A DNA stretch of 64,000 nucleotides, from positions 1-64,000 of the forward strand of contig NZ_RQPJ01000015.1 in the NCBI RefSeq assembly GCF_003957295.1. The letters run 5' to 3'. The position numbers and the translations under genes were made by a program. The notes under the pieces were generated by a model. That model was not told the DNA's origin and made no database searches. It saw only the letters and a program-made list of their open reading frames with translations. The DNA comes from Arenibacter aquaticus (GTDB lineage: Bacteria > Bacteroidota > Bacteroidia > Flavobacteriales > Flavobacteriaceae). Below are positions 37,404-47,967 of the stretch, one piece after another (within the stretch, counting starts at the first letter, position 1; every line of letters starts with the position of its first letter).

Positions 37404-40400
37404 TTACTTCAGCACCAAAACCAAATCTTCAGAATTTACTAGGGACCCACTGGATAAATGTACCTTATCTACAATTCCCTCTTCAGATGCCGTAACGGTT
37501 GTTTCCATTTTCATGGCTTCGATAACAAATAACGGCTGGTTTTTTTTCACCTCTTGATTTTTCTTTACCAAAACATTGGACAATAAGCCTTGCAGGGGTG
37601 CCCCTACCTGTTTGGGGTTGGAAGTATCCACCTTTACATTTTCCTGCTTGTTTACCTTAACCGAATTATCTTTGATGATAACATTCCTCAACTGTCCGTT
37701 CACCTTAAAGTAAATACTAACATTTCCGGCATCATCGGGCTCTCCTTTGAGCATAAGGGATACCAGAATATTTTTCCCCTTATCTAGTTCAACAAGGATT
37801 TCTTCGCCAATTTCCATACCATAAAAGAAATTCTTGGTAGGGATATTCATGACATTACCGTATTTCACATGCTTATTATAGGCTTCTGTAAATACCTTAG
37901 GATATAGTTTATAGGATAGGAAATCTGTTATAAGTAATTCCCTTCCCATTCCTGATTTGAATTTTCTTTTAAAAGCTTTGAACTCCTTATCAAAGTCTAT
38001 AGGCTCCATATGGGCATTGGGCCTATCGGTATATCCTACCTCATCTTTGAGGACAATTTTCTGGATCTTGGAAGGAAAACCGCCTACTGGTTGCCCCAGA
38101 TCACCTTTAAAGAAACCTATAACCGATTGTGGAAAGGAGATGCCCTCCCCTCTTTCCATTACATCTTCGGCCGTAAGTCCGTTACTGATCATATACTGCG
38201 CCATATCGCCCACAACTTTGGAACTAGGCGTCACCTTAACAATATCCCCGAAGAGTTTATTTACTTCCCCGTACATTTTTGTCACTTCTGGGAATTTATC
38301 CTCTAAGCCCAAGGCAATTGCCTGTCCCTTTAAATTGGAATACTGCCCCCCTGGGATTTCATGCTTGTACACCTCTCCTGTACCTGATTTTAATCCAGAT
38401 TCAAAGGTGTAATAGTAATTACGAACCGTTTCCCAATAATTGGAATACTCCGCCAATTTATCGGTATTCAGTATATTTTCCCGTTCATTGAAACGCAGCA
38501 TCTCCACAACCGAATTAAAGTTGGGCTGTGACGTTAGTCCGGACAATCCGCCCAATGCAACATCTACCACATCAACTCCGGCCTCAATAGCCTTTAAATA
38601 CATGGCCGCCTGGGTAGAGGAGGTATCATGGGTATGCAAGTGAATTGGGATATTAATCTCCGATTTTAAGGCCGATATCAACTCATAGGCCGCATAGGGC
38701 TTTAATAGTCCCGCCATATCCTTTACCCCTAAAATATGTGCCCCGGCATTTTCTATGTCTTTGGCCAATTGCACATAATACTTTAGGTCGTACTTAGATT
38801 TGCTAGGATCCAAAATATCCCCGGTGTAGCAAATGGAACCCTCTGCCAAACCAGCGGTTTTGGTCCGTACATATTCTATACAGGGCGCAAGCGACTTCAT
38901 CCAGTTGAGGGAATCAAAAATTCGAAAAACATCAACCCCGGACTTCCAGGATTCCTCCACAAAACGCTGTATTAAATTATCTGGATATGCTGTGTACCCC
39001 ACACCATTGGACCCTCTAATTAGCATTTGCAACAAAACATTGGGCATTGCCTTGCGCAATAATTCCAACCGTTCCCATGGGTTCTCCTGCAAAAACCTAA
39101 GACAAACGTCAAAAGTAGCTCCACCCCAAACTTCCATACTAAATATCTCTGGATGGTTCTTGGCATAACCCTCTGCTACCTTTAGCATGTCTACAGTTCT
39201 CATCCGTGTAGCCAACAAACTCTGATGGGCATCACGCATGGTGGTGTCCGTAAAATGGATTTTCTTTTCCTTTAACAACCATTGGGAAAATTTCTCAGGT
39301 CCCATTTCGGTCAATAAGTCTTTGGTCCCCTTTGGATAAGGGTCCATTTTCGGAAAATCTGGCACCTGCGGTTTGGAAAAGATATGCCCCGGGTCTATTT
39401 TTTTCACATCCGGGTTGCCGTTTACAATTGTTTCCCCCAAAAATGTAACCAGTTTATTGGCACGGTTTCGCGGTTCCACAAATTGAAACAACTCGGGCTC
39501 GTTCTTGATAAAATTCACGGTAACCTTCCCTTCCCTAAAAGTTGGGTGCTTCAAAATATTATCCAAGAAGGCCATATTGGTCTTTACTCCCCTGATCCTA
39601 AATTCGGCCAGGGCCCTTCTCATTTTACGACAAGATCCATCCAATGTCCTACTAATAGCAGACACCTTGACCAACATGGAGTCAAAAAAGGGCGAAATGG
39701 CCACTCCCTGGTAAATGCTTCCCGCATCTAACCGTATTCCAAGACCAGAGGCGCTTCTATAGGTTGTAACCACCCCGTAATCTGGTTTAAAGTCATTCCC
39801 GGGATCTTCCGTTGTTATCCTACACTGTAAGGCATAGCCGGTAACAACAATAGAATCCTGGTTCTGTATCTTAATTTGTTTATCGGAAAGTTTATACCCC
39901 CCGGCAATGAACAACTGAGCCTTCACCAAGTCTATATTGGTGATCATTTCGGTCACCGTATGTTCTACTTGAATCCTTGGGTTTACCTCAATAAAATAAA
40001 TACTGCCATCGTCATCAACCAAAAATTCTACGGTTCCTATATTATTATAGTCCACAGCTCGACATATATCTATAGCGTATCGATATAGATTATCCTTAGT
40101 TGCCTGTGGTAGTCCTATAGAGGGAGCAAACTCTATTACCTTTTGGTACCTTCTTTGAACGGAACAGTCGCGCTCAAATAGGTGTACAATATTGCCATGG
40201 GTATCGGCAACAATCTGAATTTCTATATGCTTGGGGTTCTCCACATATTTCTCCAGAAACACCGTATCATCACCAAAGGCATTCAAGGATTCGCGTTTTG
40301 CTTCGGGAAACCCTTTTTTTAATTCCTCTTCGGTACGAATGACCCGCATACCACGCCCCCCACCTCCGGAGGCCGCCTTTAGCATTAACGGATAACCAAT

Positions 40401-40856
40401 TTCCTCTGCTTCGGAAAGAGCTATATCAATATTGGTCAAATCCTTATCACTACTCCTGATAATAGGTACATTATTGTCTACAGCAACATTCTTTGCCGTT
40501 ATCTTATCCCCTAATGCTTTTAGAACAGCTACTTTGGGACCAACAAAAATAATCCCATTGTCCTCACATTTCTGGGCAAATTGGGCATTTTCAGACAAGA
40601 AGCCATAGCCTGGGTGAATAGCATCTACCTCATTGTCCTTTGCTACTTTTATAAGGGCATCAATATCCAAATATGGTTTTAATGGTTCATGATCCCCCCC
40701 AATCTGATAACTTTCATCGGCCTTATAACGATGCAGGGAATACCGGTCCTCATAGGTGTACACACCTACTGTCTTAAGTCCTATCTCTACACAAGCCCTG
40801 AATATACGAATGGCTATCTCTCCCCTATTTGCTACTAATACCTTTTTAATTTTCAC
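37404..40856 (-). CDS. pyc: Pyruvate carboxylase
   Basis: Makes oxaloacetate from pyruvate and bicarbonate, the anaplerotic entry to the TCA cycle. The 1150-residue single chain has the N-terminal biotin carboxylase (ATP-grasp, ASGGGGRGMR), the central carboxyltransferase (DTTMRDAHQSLLATR metal/biotin site) and a C-terminal biotin carrier with AMKMET, biotinylated Lys1116. The start is a GTG at 40856 (KIKKVLVANRGEIAIR). The gene is monocistronic with a good promoter; birA at 51905 would biotinylate it. Confidence 0.97.
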   Translation of the reverse strand: MKIKKVLVANRGEIAIRIFRACVEIGLKTVGVYTYEDRYSLHRYKADESYQIGGDHEPLKPYLDIDALIKVAKDNEVDAIHPGYGFLSENAQFAQKCEDNGIIFVGPKVAVLKALGDKITAKNVAVDNNVPIIRSSDKDLTNIDIALSEAEEIGYPLMLKAASGGGGRGMRVIRTEEELKKGFPEAKRESLNAFGDDTVFLEKYVENPKHIEIQIVADTHGNIVHLFERDCSVQRRYQKVIEFAPSIGLPQATKDNLYRYAIDICRAVDYNNIGTVEFLVDDDGSIYFIEVNPRIQVEHTVTEMITNIDLVKAQLFIAGGYKLSDKQIKIQNQDSIVVTGYALQCRITTEDPGNDFKPDYGVVTTYRSASGLGIRLDAGSIYQGVAISPFFDSMLVKVSAISRTLDGSCRKMRRALAEFRIRGVKTNMAFLDNILKHPTFREGKVTVNFIKNEPELFQFVEPRNRANKLVTFLGETIVNGNPDVKKIDPGHIFSKPQVPDFPKMDPYPKGTKDLLTEMGPEKFSQWLLKEKKIHFTDTTMRDAHQSLLATRMRTVDMLKVAEGYAKNHPEIFSMEVWGGATFDVCLRFLQENPWERLELLRKAMPNVLLQMLIRGSNGVGYTAYPDNLIQRFVEESWKSGVDVFRIFDSLNWMKSLAPCIEYVRTKTAGLAEGSICYTGDILDPSKSKYDLKYYVQLAKDIENAGAHILGVKDMAGLLKPYAAYELISALKSEINIPIHLHTHDTSSTQAAMYLKAIEAGVDVVDVALGGLSGLTSQPNFNSVVEMLRFNERENILNTDKLAEYSNYWETVRNYYYTFESGLKSGTGEVYKHEIPGGQYSNLKGQAIALGLEDKFPEVTKMYGEVNKLFGDIVKVTPSSKVVGDMAQYMISNGLTAEDVMERGEGISFPQSVIGFFKGDLGQPVGGFPSKIQKIVLKDEVGYTDRPNAHMEPIDFDKEFKAFKRKFKSGMGRELLITDFLSYKLYPKVFTEAYNKHVKYGNVMNIPTKNFFYGMEIGEEILVELDKGKNILVSLMLKGEPDDAGNVSIYFKVNGQLRNVIIKDNSVKVNKQENVKVDTSNPKQVGAPLQGLLSNVLVKKNQEVKKNQPLFVIEAMKMETTVTASEEGIVDKVHLSSGSLVNSEDLVLVLK

Positions 40857-40895
40857 CCTTTAAAGTTTTAGAATTGCTCTGTTAGTACTATTTTA

Positions 40896-40926
40896 CAAAC
40901 ATAGTATATTAGACCTAGGGTGACAA
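40896..40926 (-). promoter_or_regulatory. pyc promoter
   Basis: On the minus strand TTG (40926-40924), 20 bp, TATGTTTG (40903-40896). Start near 40891 gives a leader of about 35 nt. Confidence 0.65.
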
Positions 40927-41004
40927 TATGTTAAAAGCATATCTTTCAAAAAAAATGTTATAAATCAATATTTTAAACAACAAACAATACCCTGCGTTAG
41001 AAAC

Positions 41005-41035
41005 TTGACAATAAAGGATTATTATTCTAACTTTA
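41005..41035 (+). promoter_or_regulatory. THX promoter
   Basis: TTG (41005-41007), 20 bp, TAACTTTA (41028-41035), one base off TAnnTTTG, ending 22 bp before the THX start codon. Confidence 0.5.
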
Positions 41036-41057
41036 AAAAAAGATAAAAACAAGACAC

Positions 41058-41186
41058 ATGGGAAAAGGAGATAAAAAATCGAAAAGAGGAAAAATCATCA
41101 ATGGAACTTACGGAACAAGGCGTAAGCGAAAAATTAAAAAGAGACCAACGGTAGAGGAAAAAATACTGCCCGGAAAGAAAAAATAG
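41058..41186 (+). CDS. 30S ribosomal protein THX
   Basis: A 42-residue strongly basic protein, MGKGDKKSKRGKIINGTYG then TRRKRKIKKRP. The start MGKGDxxxxRGKIxxGTYG is the signature of THX, a small 30S-head protein first seen in Thermus and found in Bacteroidota. It has its own promoter and is too short for common ORF cut-offs. The tail is longer than in Thermus. Confidence 0.85.
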   Translation: MGKGDKKSKRGKIINGTYGTRRKRKIKKRPTVEEKILPGKKK

Positions 41187-41207
41187 GTATAAAAAACTGA
41201 GCTGTGC

Positions 41208-41570
41208 TTAGTCGACCACAAAATTAAGTTGCACCGTGCCTTCTTCCGAGATATTGAGTTCATAGGTATAAAATCCCAAAGACAACGGGCTTTCCCCAAC
41301 AAAATCTATGGGTTGCAAAATGTAGGTATCTTCGCCCGCATTTATCCGAACATAAGAATAGGCATAGGCCGTTTCATATTCCAAATATCCAGAATATTCA
41401 TCGGGCCCAACATTGTTATGCAGCTTATCCTCTTCCCCTACTTGCACCGTATCATAGGTAATACTGCTTATATTCTTGATCCTGATCTGCACCCCACCCA
41501 GCTCATCGTCCCTATCCGAACAAGCTGCAGTAAACAATACTAGTAGTATCAAAAATGTTAAATGTTTCAT
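41208..41570 (-). CDS. Hypothetical lipoprotein
   Basis: A 120-residue protein with a lipoprotein signal peptide, lipobox LFTAAC (Cys17), then a beta-rich mature part. Export to the periplasm or outer membrane is likely; the function is unknown. It converges on THX with only 21 bp between. Confidence 0.75.
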   Translation of the reverse strand: MKHLTFLILLVLFTAACSDRDDELGGVQIRIKNISSITYDTVQVGEEDKLHNNVGPDEYSGYLEYETAYAYSYVRINAGEDTYILQPIDFVGESPLSLGFYTYELNISEEGTVQLNFVVD

Positions 41571-41703
41571 ATAAAACCCCTTTATAGTTTAGCCCGTATT
41601 ACCAACAACGATATTTCCTCAAAAATATTCTAATGGTATAGCCCCAAATGCAAAAATTGGTTTTAAACAGTGGAGATATTTTTTGTTCCCCTTTATGTAA
41701 CAA

Positions 41704-42465
41704 CTATCTAATGAATACCGGCTGGTTTTCCTTTACGGTGTGCTCCTGACTAAACATATAACCTTCTAGCTGAAATTCCTTAATATCTTCCACACTTTGG
41801 GCTCCGGAATCCACTATATAACGAACCATTAGGCCTCTTGCTTTTTTAGCAAAAAAGCTAATAACCTTTAAGTTATCATTTTTCCAATCCTTGAATACGG
41901 GGGATATTACAGGTACTTTAAGCTTTTTCTCATCTATAGCCTTGAAATATTCGTTACTGGCCAAATTTATAAAAAGCTCACCATCTTCCAGTTCGGAATT
42001 CAATTGATCCGTGAGTTGTTTTTTCCAGAATTCATACAAATTTTTGTTTCGTCCTATTTTTAATTGGGTACCCATTTCCAGCCTATAGGGCTGTATTAGA
42101 TCCAAAGGCCTTAAAACTCCATATAAACCGGAAAGAATCCTTAAGGACTGTTGCAGGTTTTCCAATTTAGCCGGAGAGATAGAGTAGGCATCCAAACCTT
42201 GGTAAACATCTCCATTAAAAGCATAAACGGCCTGTCTGGCGTCCTCTGGTGTGAAAGGAAGGGAAAATTCCTGGTTCCTCTCCCAATTTAATTGCGCCAG
42301 ATTATCGGAAATCCCCATTAACTCTGACAAAGCTTTCGGTTTTTTCTTGGATAAGACCTTATTGATCCGTTCTGCTTCTTTTAAAAAAAAAGGCTGAGAG
42401 AATTCGTCCGTCGGCAATTTACTTTCAAAATCCAATGACTTTGCAGGGGATATCACTATTTTCAT
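41704..42465 (-). CDS. yaaA: Peroxide stress protein YaaA
   Basis: A 253-residue protein of the YaaA/DUF328 family, starting [14 protein letters not shown], with [33 protein letters not shown] and [15 protein letters not shown]. coli YaaA lowers free iron and limits oxidative DNA damage and binds DNA. No partner is near. Confidence 0.93.
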   Translation of the reverse strand: MKIVISPAKSLDFESKLPTDEFSQPFFLKEAERINKVLSKKKPKALSELMGISDNLAQLNWERNQEFSLPFTPEDARQAVYAFNGDVYQGLDAYSISPAKLENLQQSLRILSGLYGVLRPLDLIQPYRLEMGTQLKIGRNKNLYEFWKKQLTDQLNSELEDGELFINLASNEYFKAIDEKKLKVPVISPVFKDWKNDNLKVISFFAKKARGLMVRYIVDSGAQSVEDIKEFQLEGYMFSQEHTVKENQPVFIR

Positions 42466-42560
42466 GCTATGTATATTTTTTAATGAGGTAAAAATAATTC
42501 GCGCTATCCAAATTACCTAACCCTATAAAATCTTGTTATTTATAACGATATAAATGAAAC

Positions 42561-43592
42561 CTATTCTGACTGACTGTTCTTGGCATATTGTTTCCACTTC
42601 TCAATGCAGTTTGCCATGTCCTCTGGTACTTCGGAATCGAACCTTAACAGCTTTCCAGAAACGGGGTGTACAAATCCCAAGGTTTTGGCATGAAGTGCCT
42701 GCCTAGGTAGAATTTTGAAGGCGTTGTCCACAAATTGCTTGTATTTGGTAAAAGTAGTCCCCTTTAGCACTCTATCGCCACCATATCGTTCATCGTTAAA
42801 GAGAGTATGACCAATATGCTTTAGATGTACCCTTATCTGATGGGTCCTACCTGTTTCCAGTTTACAGGAAAGCAGGGTTACGTACCCCAGACGTTCCAAC
42901 ACCCTATAATGGGTCACTGCCTCTTTTCCTTGTTCCCCATCTGGAAAAACCTGCATCTGCAACCTATTTTTTGGATTGCGGCCAATATGGCCTTCAATGG
43001 TACCGGAATCTTCCTCCATATTCCCCCAGACCAAGGCTATATACTCCCTTTCACTGGTCTTATCAAAAAACTGTTTCGCCAAATGGGTCATGGCCGCTTC
43101 GGTTTTGGCCACTACCAAAAGGCCAGAGGTATCTTTATCTATCCTATGCACCAGACCAGGGCGCTCATTACTGTTCTTGGGCAAATTATCTATATGGTAC
43201 AAAAGGGCATTTATCAAGGTTCCCGAATAGTTGCCGTGTCCGGGGTGTACTACCATACCAGCAGGTTTGTTCACCACCAAGAGCACCTCATCTTCATAAA
43301 CAATATCCAAGGGAATATTTTCGGGTGTCAGCAAAAGTTCATGAGGGGGATGGGCAAACATTACACGAATGTGGTCACCGGCCTTAACTTTGTAATTTTG
43401 TTTTACAATTGCCCCGTTGACCCATACGTTGCCATCCTTTGCTGCCTGCTGAATTTTATTTCTAGTGGCATTTTCAATGAAATTCATTAAAAACTTATCT
43501 ACCCGTAAAGGCTCCTGTCCTTTGGAGGCTGTAAAACTATGATGCTCAAAAAGATCCTCTTCACTCAAATCAAACTCGTCCCTTGCTTCCAT
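42561..43592 (-). CDS. RluA family pseudouridine synthase
   Basis: A 343-residue enzyme with an N-terminal S4 RNA-binding domain (about 30-90, RVDKFLMNFIENATRNKIQQ) and a PSI catalytic domain whose nucleophilic Asp is in HRIDKDTSGLLVVAKT. The size and S4 domain resemble RluD, which modifies 23S rRNA helix 69. It is 2 bp downstream of the PASTA gene. Confidence 0.93.
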   Translation of the reverse strand: MEARDEFDLSEEDLFEHHSFTASKGQEPLRVDKFLMNFIENATRNKIQQAAKDGNVWVNGAIVKQNYKVKAGDHIRVMFAHPPHELLLTPENIPLDIVYEDEVLLVVNKPAGMVVHPGHGNYSGTLINALLYHIDNLPKNSNERPGLVHRIDKDTSGLLVVAKTEAAMTHLAKQFFDKTSEREYIALVWGNMEEDSGTIEGHIGRNPKNRLQMQVFPDGEQGKEAVTHYRVLERLGYVTLLSCKLETGRTHQIRVHLKHIGHTLFNDERYGGDRVLKGTTFTKYKQFVDNAFKILPRQALHAKTLGFVHPVSGKLLRFDSEVPEDMANCIEKWKQYAKNSQSE

Positions 43593-43594
43593 AT

Positions 43595-44182
43595 TTATTC
43601 TGAATCTGCCTTTATTTCGGACCTTGAGGTAATATTTCCATTACCACACACCAATTCTATTTTAGATGTTTTGGGCAGCTTGTCCCCTGGAGAAATATAC
43701 TTTCCTTTGTGTTTTATATTGTAAACCATGTCCTTCCCCAATTCATCCACATAGGTTACCCGTTCTACTTCCAGACCAACCGCTTTTAGCATGGAGGTGG
43801 CATTCCTTTGTGTTACCTGTATAATATTGGGTATGGTTACCTTTTTATAACCTGAAGGGTTAACAGTAATATATATCTTTCTACTTTCCTTTACCTTACT
43901 GCCTGCGGCCGGGGTTTGATCTATAATGCTAAACCTGGGATAAGAAGGGTTATAATTGGCAGAATCCAAAACCTCATAACGCAGTTTGGCCTTGTCTATG
44001 ACACTCCGCATCTCGGTAACGGACATTTTGGCCAGATCGGGAACTTCAACGAAGGTGCCATGGTTGGTTGTATTCTTCAACCATTGCATGGTAGCAACTA
44101 CCAAAACAATGCTTACTATCAATGCCAATAACAACTGTATCAAAAAAGTCTTACTTCCTAAAAATTTAAAAAAATTTCGCAT
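43595..44182 (-). CDS. PASTA domain membrane protein
   Basis: A 195-residue protein with one membrane segment (about 12-32) and two external PASTA repeats (about 41-108 and 113-182; VEVPDLAKMSVTEMRSVI and VTIPNIIQVTQRNATSML). PASTA domains bind peptidoglycan or beta-lactams in Ser/Thr kinases and PBPs; here no kinase or transpeptidase domain is attached. The gene is divergent from ddl, a cell-wall precursor gene, and is coupled to the pseudouridine synthase gene. Confidence 0.9.
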   Translation of the reverse strand: MRNFFKFLGSKTFLIQLLLALIVSIVLVVATMQWLKNTTNHGTFVEVPDLAKMSVTEMRSVIDKAKLRYEVLDSANYNPSYPRFSIIDQTPAAGSKVKESRKIYITVNPSGYKKVTIPNIIQVTQRNATSMLKAVGLEVERVTYVDELGKDMVYNIKHKGKYISPGDKLPKTSKIELVCGNGNITSRSEIKADSE

Positions 44183-44201
44183 AGTATAATTTCTTGTGGG
44201 G

Positions 44202-44209
44202 CAAAGATA
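44202..44209 (-). promoter_or_regulatory. -7 element for the PASTA-pseudouridine synthase operon
   Basis: TATCTTTG on the minus strand (44209-44202) matches TAnnTTTG, 20 bp before the ATG at 44182. No TTG stands at the expected upstream distance. Confidence 0.45.
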
Positions 44210-44351
44210 GAAAACCGGAAGCTTTTTTCTTTACTTTGAATGAATGATATTTGTTACATGGTTTTCCCATCAAAAATAAACAGACCAATACCTAATAGAA
44301 ATTGCCGCTTACACTTTTAATACAGGCAGCACTAAAATTAAGACCATAGAA

Positions 44352-45341
44352 ATGAAAAAGAACATTGCGATTATAATGGGCGGCTACTCCAGTGAATACA
44401 AGATTTCACTAAAAAGCGGTAGTGTGGTGTACGACTATTTGGACAAGGAGAAATTTAACGCCTTCCCCATACACATTTACAAAGACCGATGGGTTTATGT
44501 AGATAGCAACCAAAAGGAGCATAAAATAAATAAGGACAATTTCACTGTAAAAGTGGCCAATGAGACAGTGGCATTCCACTGCGTTTTTAACGCCATACAC
44601 GGCACCCCCGGTGAAGACGGACTCATGCAGGCTTACTTTGAGCTTTTGGGAATTCCGCAAACCTCCTGTAATTACTATCAGGCCGCGCTCACTTTTAACA
44701 AAAGGGATTTACTTAGTGTCTTAAAACCCTATGGCATTAAATCGGCCCCCTCCTTTTACATGAATTTAGGCGACATATTTGATGCAGACCAAATAATAGA
44801 AACAGTAGGTTTGCCCTGTTTTGTAAAAGCCAACAAGGCGGGAAGTAGTTTTGGAATCAGCAAGGTTTACAAAAAAGAAGACCTTCCCAAAGCCATAGAA
44901 AATGCATTTAAGGAAGACGATGAAATACTGATTGAATCTTTTTTGGAAGGCACGGAGGTTTCCGTAGGAGTAATAACCTATAAGGGCAAAACCAAGGTAT
45001 TACCCATTACGGAAATTGTAACCGACAATGATTTTTTTGATTACGAAGCTAAATACCAAGGTAAATCCCAGGAAATTACACCGGCAAGATTAACAGCAGT
45101 GCAACAACAAAAGGTTATTGAGTCGGCAAAAAAGGCCTACGAAGTGCTTAAAATGAAAGGGTTTTCCAGAAGTGAGTTTATTTTTTTAGACGATGAGCCC
45201 TTTATGCTGGAAATGAACACCACCCCTGGGCTAACCAAAGAGAGCATCCTTCCCCAACAGGCAAACAAAGCCGGAATTTCCCTTTCCCAGCTCTTTGAAA
45301 GTGCTGTGTGGGAAGCATTGGGAGAAGATTACGATATTTAA
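44352..45341 (+). CDS. ddl: D-alanine--D-alanine ligase
   Basis: Joins two D-Ala for peptidoglycan precursors. The 329-residue ATP-grasp enzyme shows IIMGGYSSEYKISLKSG (first D-Ala site), FNAIHGTPGEDG, VKANKAGSSFGISKV and EMNTTPGLTKES. Divergent from the PASTA gene and 94 bp before coaD. Confidence 0.96.
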   Translation: MKKNIAIIMGGYSSEYKISLKSGSVVYDYLDKEKFNAFPIHIYKDRWVYVDSNQKEHKINKDNFTVKVANETVAFHCVFNAIHGTPGEDGLMQAYFELLGIPQTSCNYYQAALTFNKRDLLSVLKPYGIKSAPSFYMNLGDIFDADQIIETVGLPCFVKANKAGSSFGISKVYKKEDLPKAIENAFKEDDEILIESFLEGTEVSVGVITYKGKTKVLPITEIVTDNDFFDYEAKYQGKSQEITPARLTAVQQQKVIESAKKAYEVLKMKGFSRSEFIFLDDEPFMLEMNTTPGLTKESILPQQANKAGISLSQLFESAVWEALGEDYDI

Positions 45342-45441
45342 CAACAAGCCCTACACATTTTATTGTGTTAGGATGCCTTTAATTACTAATTTCTGACTAA
45401 GTTTATAAAAACAGGTCTATGACAACCATATTTACATGTTA

Positions 45442-45900
45442 ATGAAAAGACGCGCCATCTTTCCAGGTTCTTTTGACCCCCTGACCCTAGGGCATTACGA
45501 CATAATACACAGAGGGATAACATTATTTGACGAACTCATTATTGCTATTGGGGTCAACACGGACAAACAATATATGTTTTCCTTGGAAGAACGCAAACGG
45601 TTTATATCCGAGGCCTTTAAGGACCAGCCACAAATAACCGTGCTTACCTACCAAGGCTTAACGGTTGATTTTTGCAAAAAAGTAAATGCCGGATTCATTT
45701 TAAGAGGACTGAGAAATCCGGCTGATTTCGAATTTGAGAAAGCCATAGCCCATACCAATAGAAAACTCTCCGAAATAGAAACGGTATTCCTCCTAACCTC
45801 CTCGGGCAAATCCTATATTAGCTCCTCTATTGTTAGGGATGTTATAAGAAATGGCGGGGATTACTCTGGCTTGGTCCCAGATTCGGTAAGACCTAAATAA
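45442..45900 (+). CDS. coaD: Phosphopantetheine adenylyltransferase
   Basis: Converts phosphopantetheine and ATP to dephospho-CoA. About 152 residues with the nucleotidyltransferase motif FPGSFDPLTLGHYDII and SSSIVRDV. I choose the ATG at 45442 (MKRRAIFPGSFDP); an ATG two codons earlier is in frame. Confidence 0.95.
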   Translation: MKRRAIFPGSFDPLTLGHYDIIHRGITLFDELIIAIGVNTDKQYMFSLEERKRFISEAFKDQPQITVLTYQGLTVDFCKKVNAGFILRGLRNPADFEFEKAIAHTNRKLSEIETVFLLTSSGKSYISSSIVRDVIRNGGDYSGLVPDSVRPK

Positions 45901-46107
45901 ATTAACATCCAACTGTTGACCTAAACTGTTCTTCCTACAACTAGGATTTATAACATTACAAAAACAACAGCAACTATGATTATTGCGAAACCATTTTCAA
46001 TAGTATGGTAAAAAAAAATTCAATATTCGGCCATTACACAACTATTTTGGGACTGTTCACAACAATCTATTCGCAGAGTTAAACAATCTAGGTACTATTG
46101 TAGGAAA

Positions 46108-47967
46108 ATGCAACGGATGATAAAGAACACCCCCATCTTATCCAATGAGTTCCTGATAAAACAGTTACCAATATCTACTGTTTTCATAAATCGGGAATCC
46201 AGAGTTGTACTTGCGTCGGACAAATGGGCCCTAGATTTCAACTTTCAAGGAAAGGATTACATCGGAAAAACCATATACGAATTGTTCAACAAAACCAGCG
46301 ACAAGTGGGCCAGGATACTTGAAAGTTGCTTTGACGGTAAATTTCCAGAGCCGGAAATTGAATCTACTACTGTTCCAAATTCACGAGAGAAATGGTTTGA
46401 ATGGACAAGCTCTCCTTGGTATGACGAACAAGAAAACATTATTGGGGCAATTGTACAGGCCGAAGATGTAACAGACAGGGTTTTAACCGAAATCAAACTG
46501 GAAAAACTCCAATTTCTTCAAAAAGAAACTACAGAGCACGGTAAATTAGGTACTTGGGAATACAACAAACAACAGGATAGCTTTAGCTGCTCACAAATGA
46601 TAAGGACCATCATTGAGGTAGATGAAGACTTTGATTTAAATATAGATAACATTGTAGAGTTTTATAAGACCGGATATAGCAAAAACACCATATCCATGGC
46701 AATTTATAACGCTAGGGAGAAAAACATTCCTTTTAAGGAAAAATTACAGATCGTTACCGCCAATGGAAATGAAAAATGGGTCAATGTTTCTGGGATGCCC
46801 TTAATTAAAAATGGGGAATACGTGGCACTACTGGGAATTGTTCAGGATATTACGGATTATGTGCTAAAAGAACAAGAAACCAAGGATAATGAACACCTCC
46901 TTAAAACACTAATAAATAACCTACCACTACAAATTTATATCAAGGACATACAGTCTAAAAAACTGTTGGCCAACAAATCCGAATTAACATTTTTAGGATT
47001 AAAGGACGAAAATGATATCATAGGCAAGGACGACTTTGACCTTTATGATAAAGCTACCGCACAAAAATTCAGGGATGAAGATGTGGAAGTTATGATTTCG
47101 CAAATTCCAATGTTGAACAAGGAACTTAGTTGTAGAAACGCAGATGGTTCCACAACCACTTTTTTAACCTCCAAAATTCCACTAAAGGGTGAAAATGGCG
47201 AGGTTAACGGCATTGTGGGAATATCCATGGATATTTCCGAACAGAAACAAAAGGAACAGGAACTTAAAGATTTAATATCCGTAACCTCTTCCCAAAACAA
47301 AAAGTTGATTAATTTTGCCCATATTGTTTCACATAATTTAAGGTCTCACTCTGCCAATTTTGCCATGTTATTGGATTTCTTGGCCCATGAAAAAGATAAA
47401 AAGGAAAGGTCTAGAATCATGGAAATGCTATCAGAGTCTTCCAAGAACCTCATGGAAACCCTTCATAATTTAAATGATATTGTAGCCATAAACACGGAAT
47501 CTAATATAATTAAACAGAAGGTGAACCTTAATACTAATATAAACAAAGTACTGAGTAAATTAAAGCCACAGCTAGACAAGAACAAGGCCACCATTATAAG
47601 TGAGATATCCAATGATGTCAACCTAAACGTTGTTCCGTCCTTCTTGTTGAACATACTGGAAAACATTGTAAGCAACGCTATAAAGTACAGAAAACCGCAG
47701 CTAGATCCTGTTATAAAATTTAGTTTGAACTATGTACAAAATTATACCGTTCTAAGTATTGAAGATAATGGATTGGGATTGGACACAAAGAAATACGGGC
47801 ATAAACTATTTGGGATGTACAAAACCTTTCATGGTAACCCAGATGCAAAAGGATTAGGGCTATATATTACTAAGAATCAGATAGAGGCCATGAAGGGCAA
47901 AATAAGTGCCACTAGTAAAGTTGGCAGCGGAAGTACTTTTAACTTATACTTTAATGAAAAAAATTAA
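46108..47967 (+). CDS. PAS-domain sensor histidine kinase (soluble)
   Basis: A 619-residue kinase without membrane segments. Three PAS/PAC units lie at about 15-125, 135-255 and 265-385. The dimerisation H-box reads HIVSHNLRSHSANF with the phosphorylatable His409, then the ATPase domain with N-box LENIVSNAIKYRKP, EDNGLGLD and KGLGLYITK. It senses an intracellular cue. The last 14 bp overlap the response regulator gene start, indicating coupling. Confidence 0.93.
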   Translation: MQRMIKNTPILSNEFLIKQLPISTVFINRESRVVLASDKWALDFNFQGKDYIGKTIYELFNKTSDKWARILESCFDGKFPEPEIESTTVPNSREKWFEWTSSPWYDEQENIIGAIVQAEDVTDRVLTEIKLEKLQFLQKETTEHGKLGTWEYNKQQDSFSCSQMIRTIIEVDEDFDLNIDNIVEFYKTGYSKNTISMAIYNAREKNIPFKEKLQIVTANGNEKWVNVSGMPLIKNGEYVALLGIVQDITDYVLKEQETKDNEHLLKTLINNLPLQIYIKDIQSKKLLANKSELTFLGLKDENDIIGKDDFDLYDKATAQKFRDEDVEVMISQIPMLNKELSCRNADGSTTTFLTSKIPLKGENGEVNGIVGISMDISEQKQKEQELKDLISVTSSQNKKLINFAHIVSHNLRSHSANFAMLLDFLAHEKDKKERSRIMEMLSESSKNLMETLHNLNDIVAINTESNIIKQKVNLNTNINKVLSKLKPQLDKNKATIISEISNDVNLNVVPSFLLNILENIVSNAIKYRKPQLDPVIKFSLNYVQNYTVLSIEDNGLGLDTKKYGHKLFGMYKTFHGNPDAKGLGLYITKNQIEAMKGKISATSKVGSGSTFNLYFNEKN

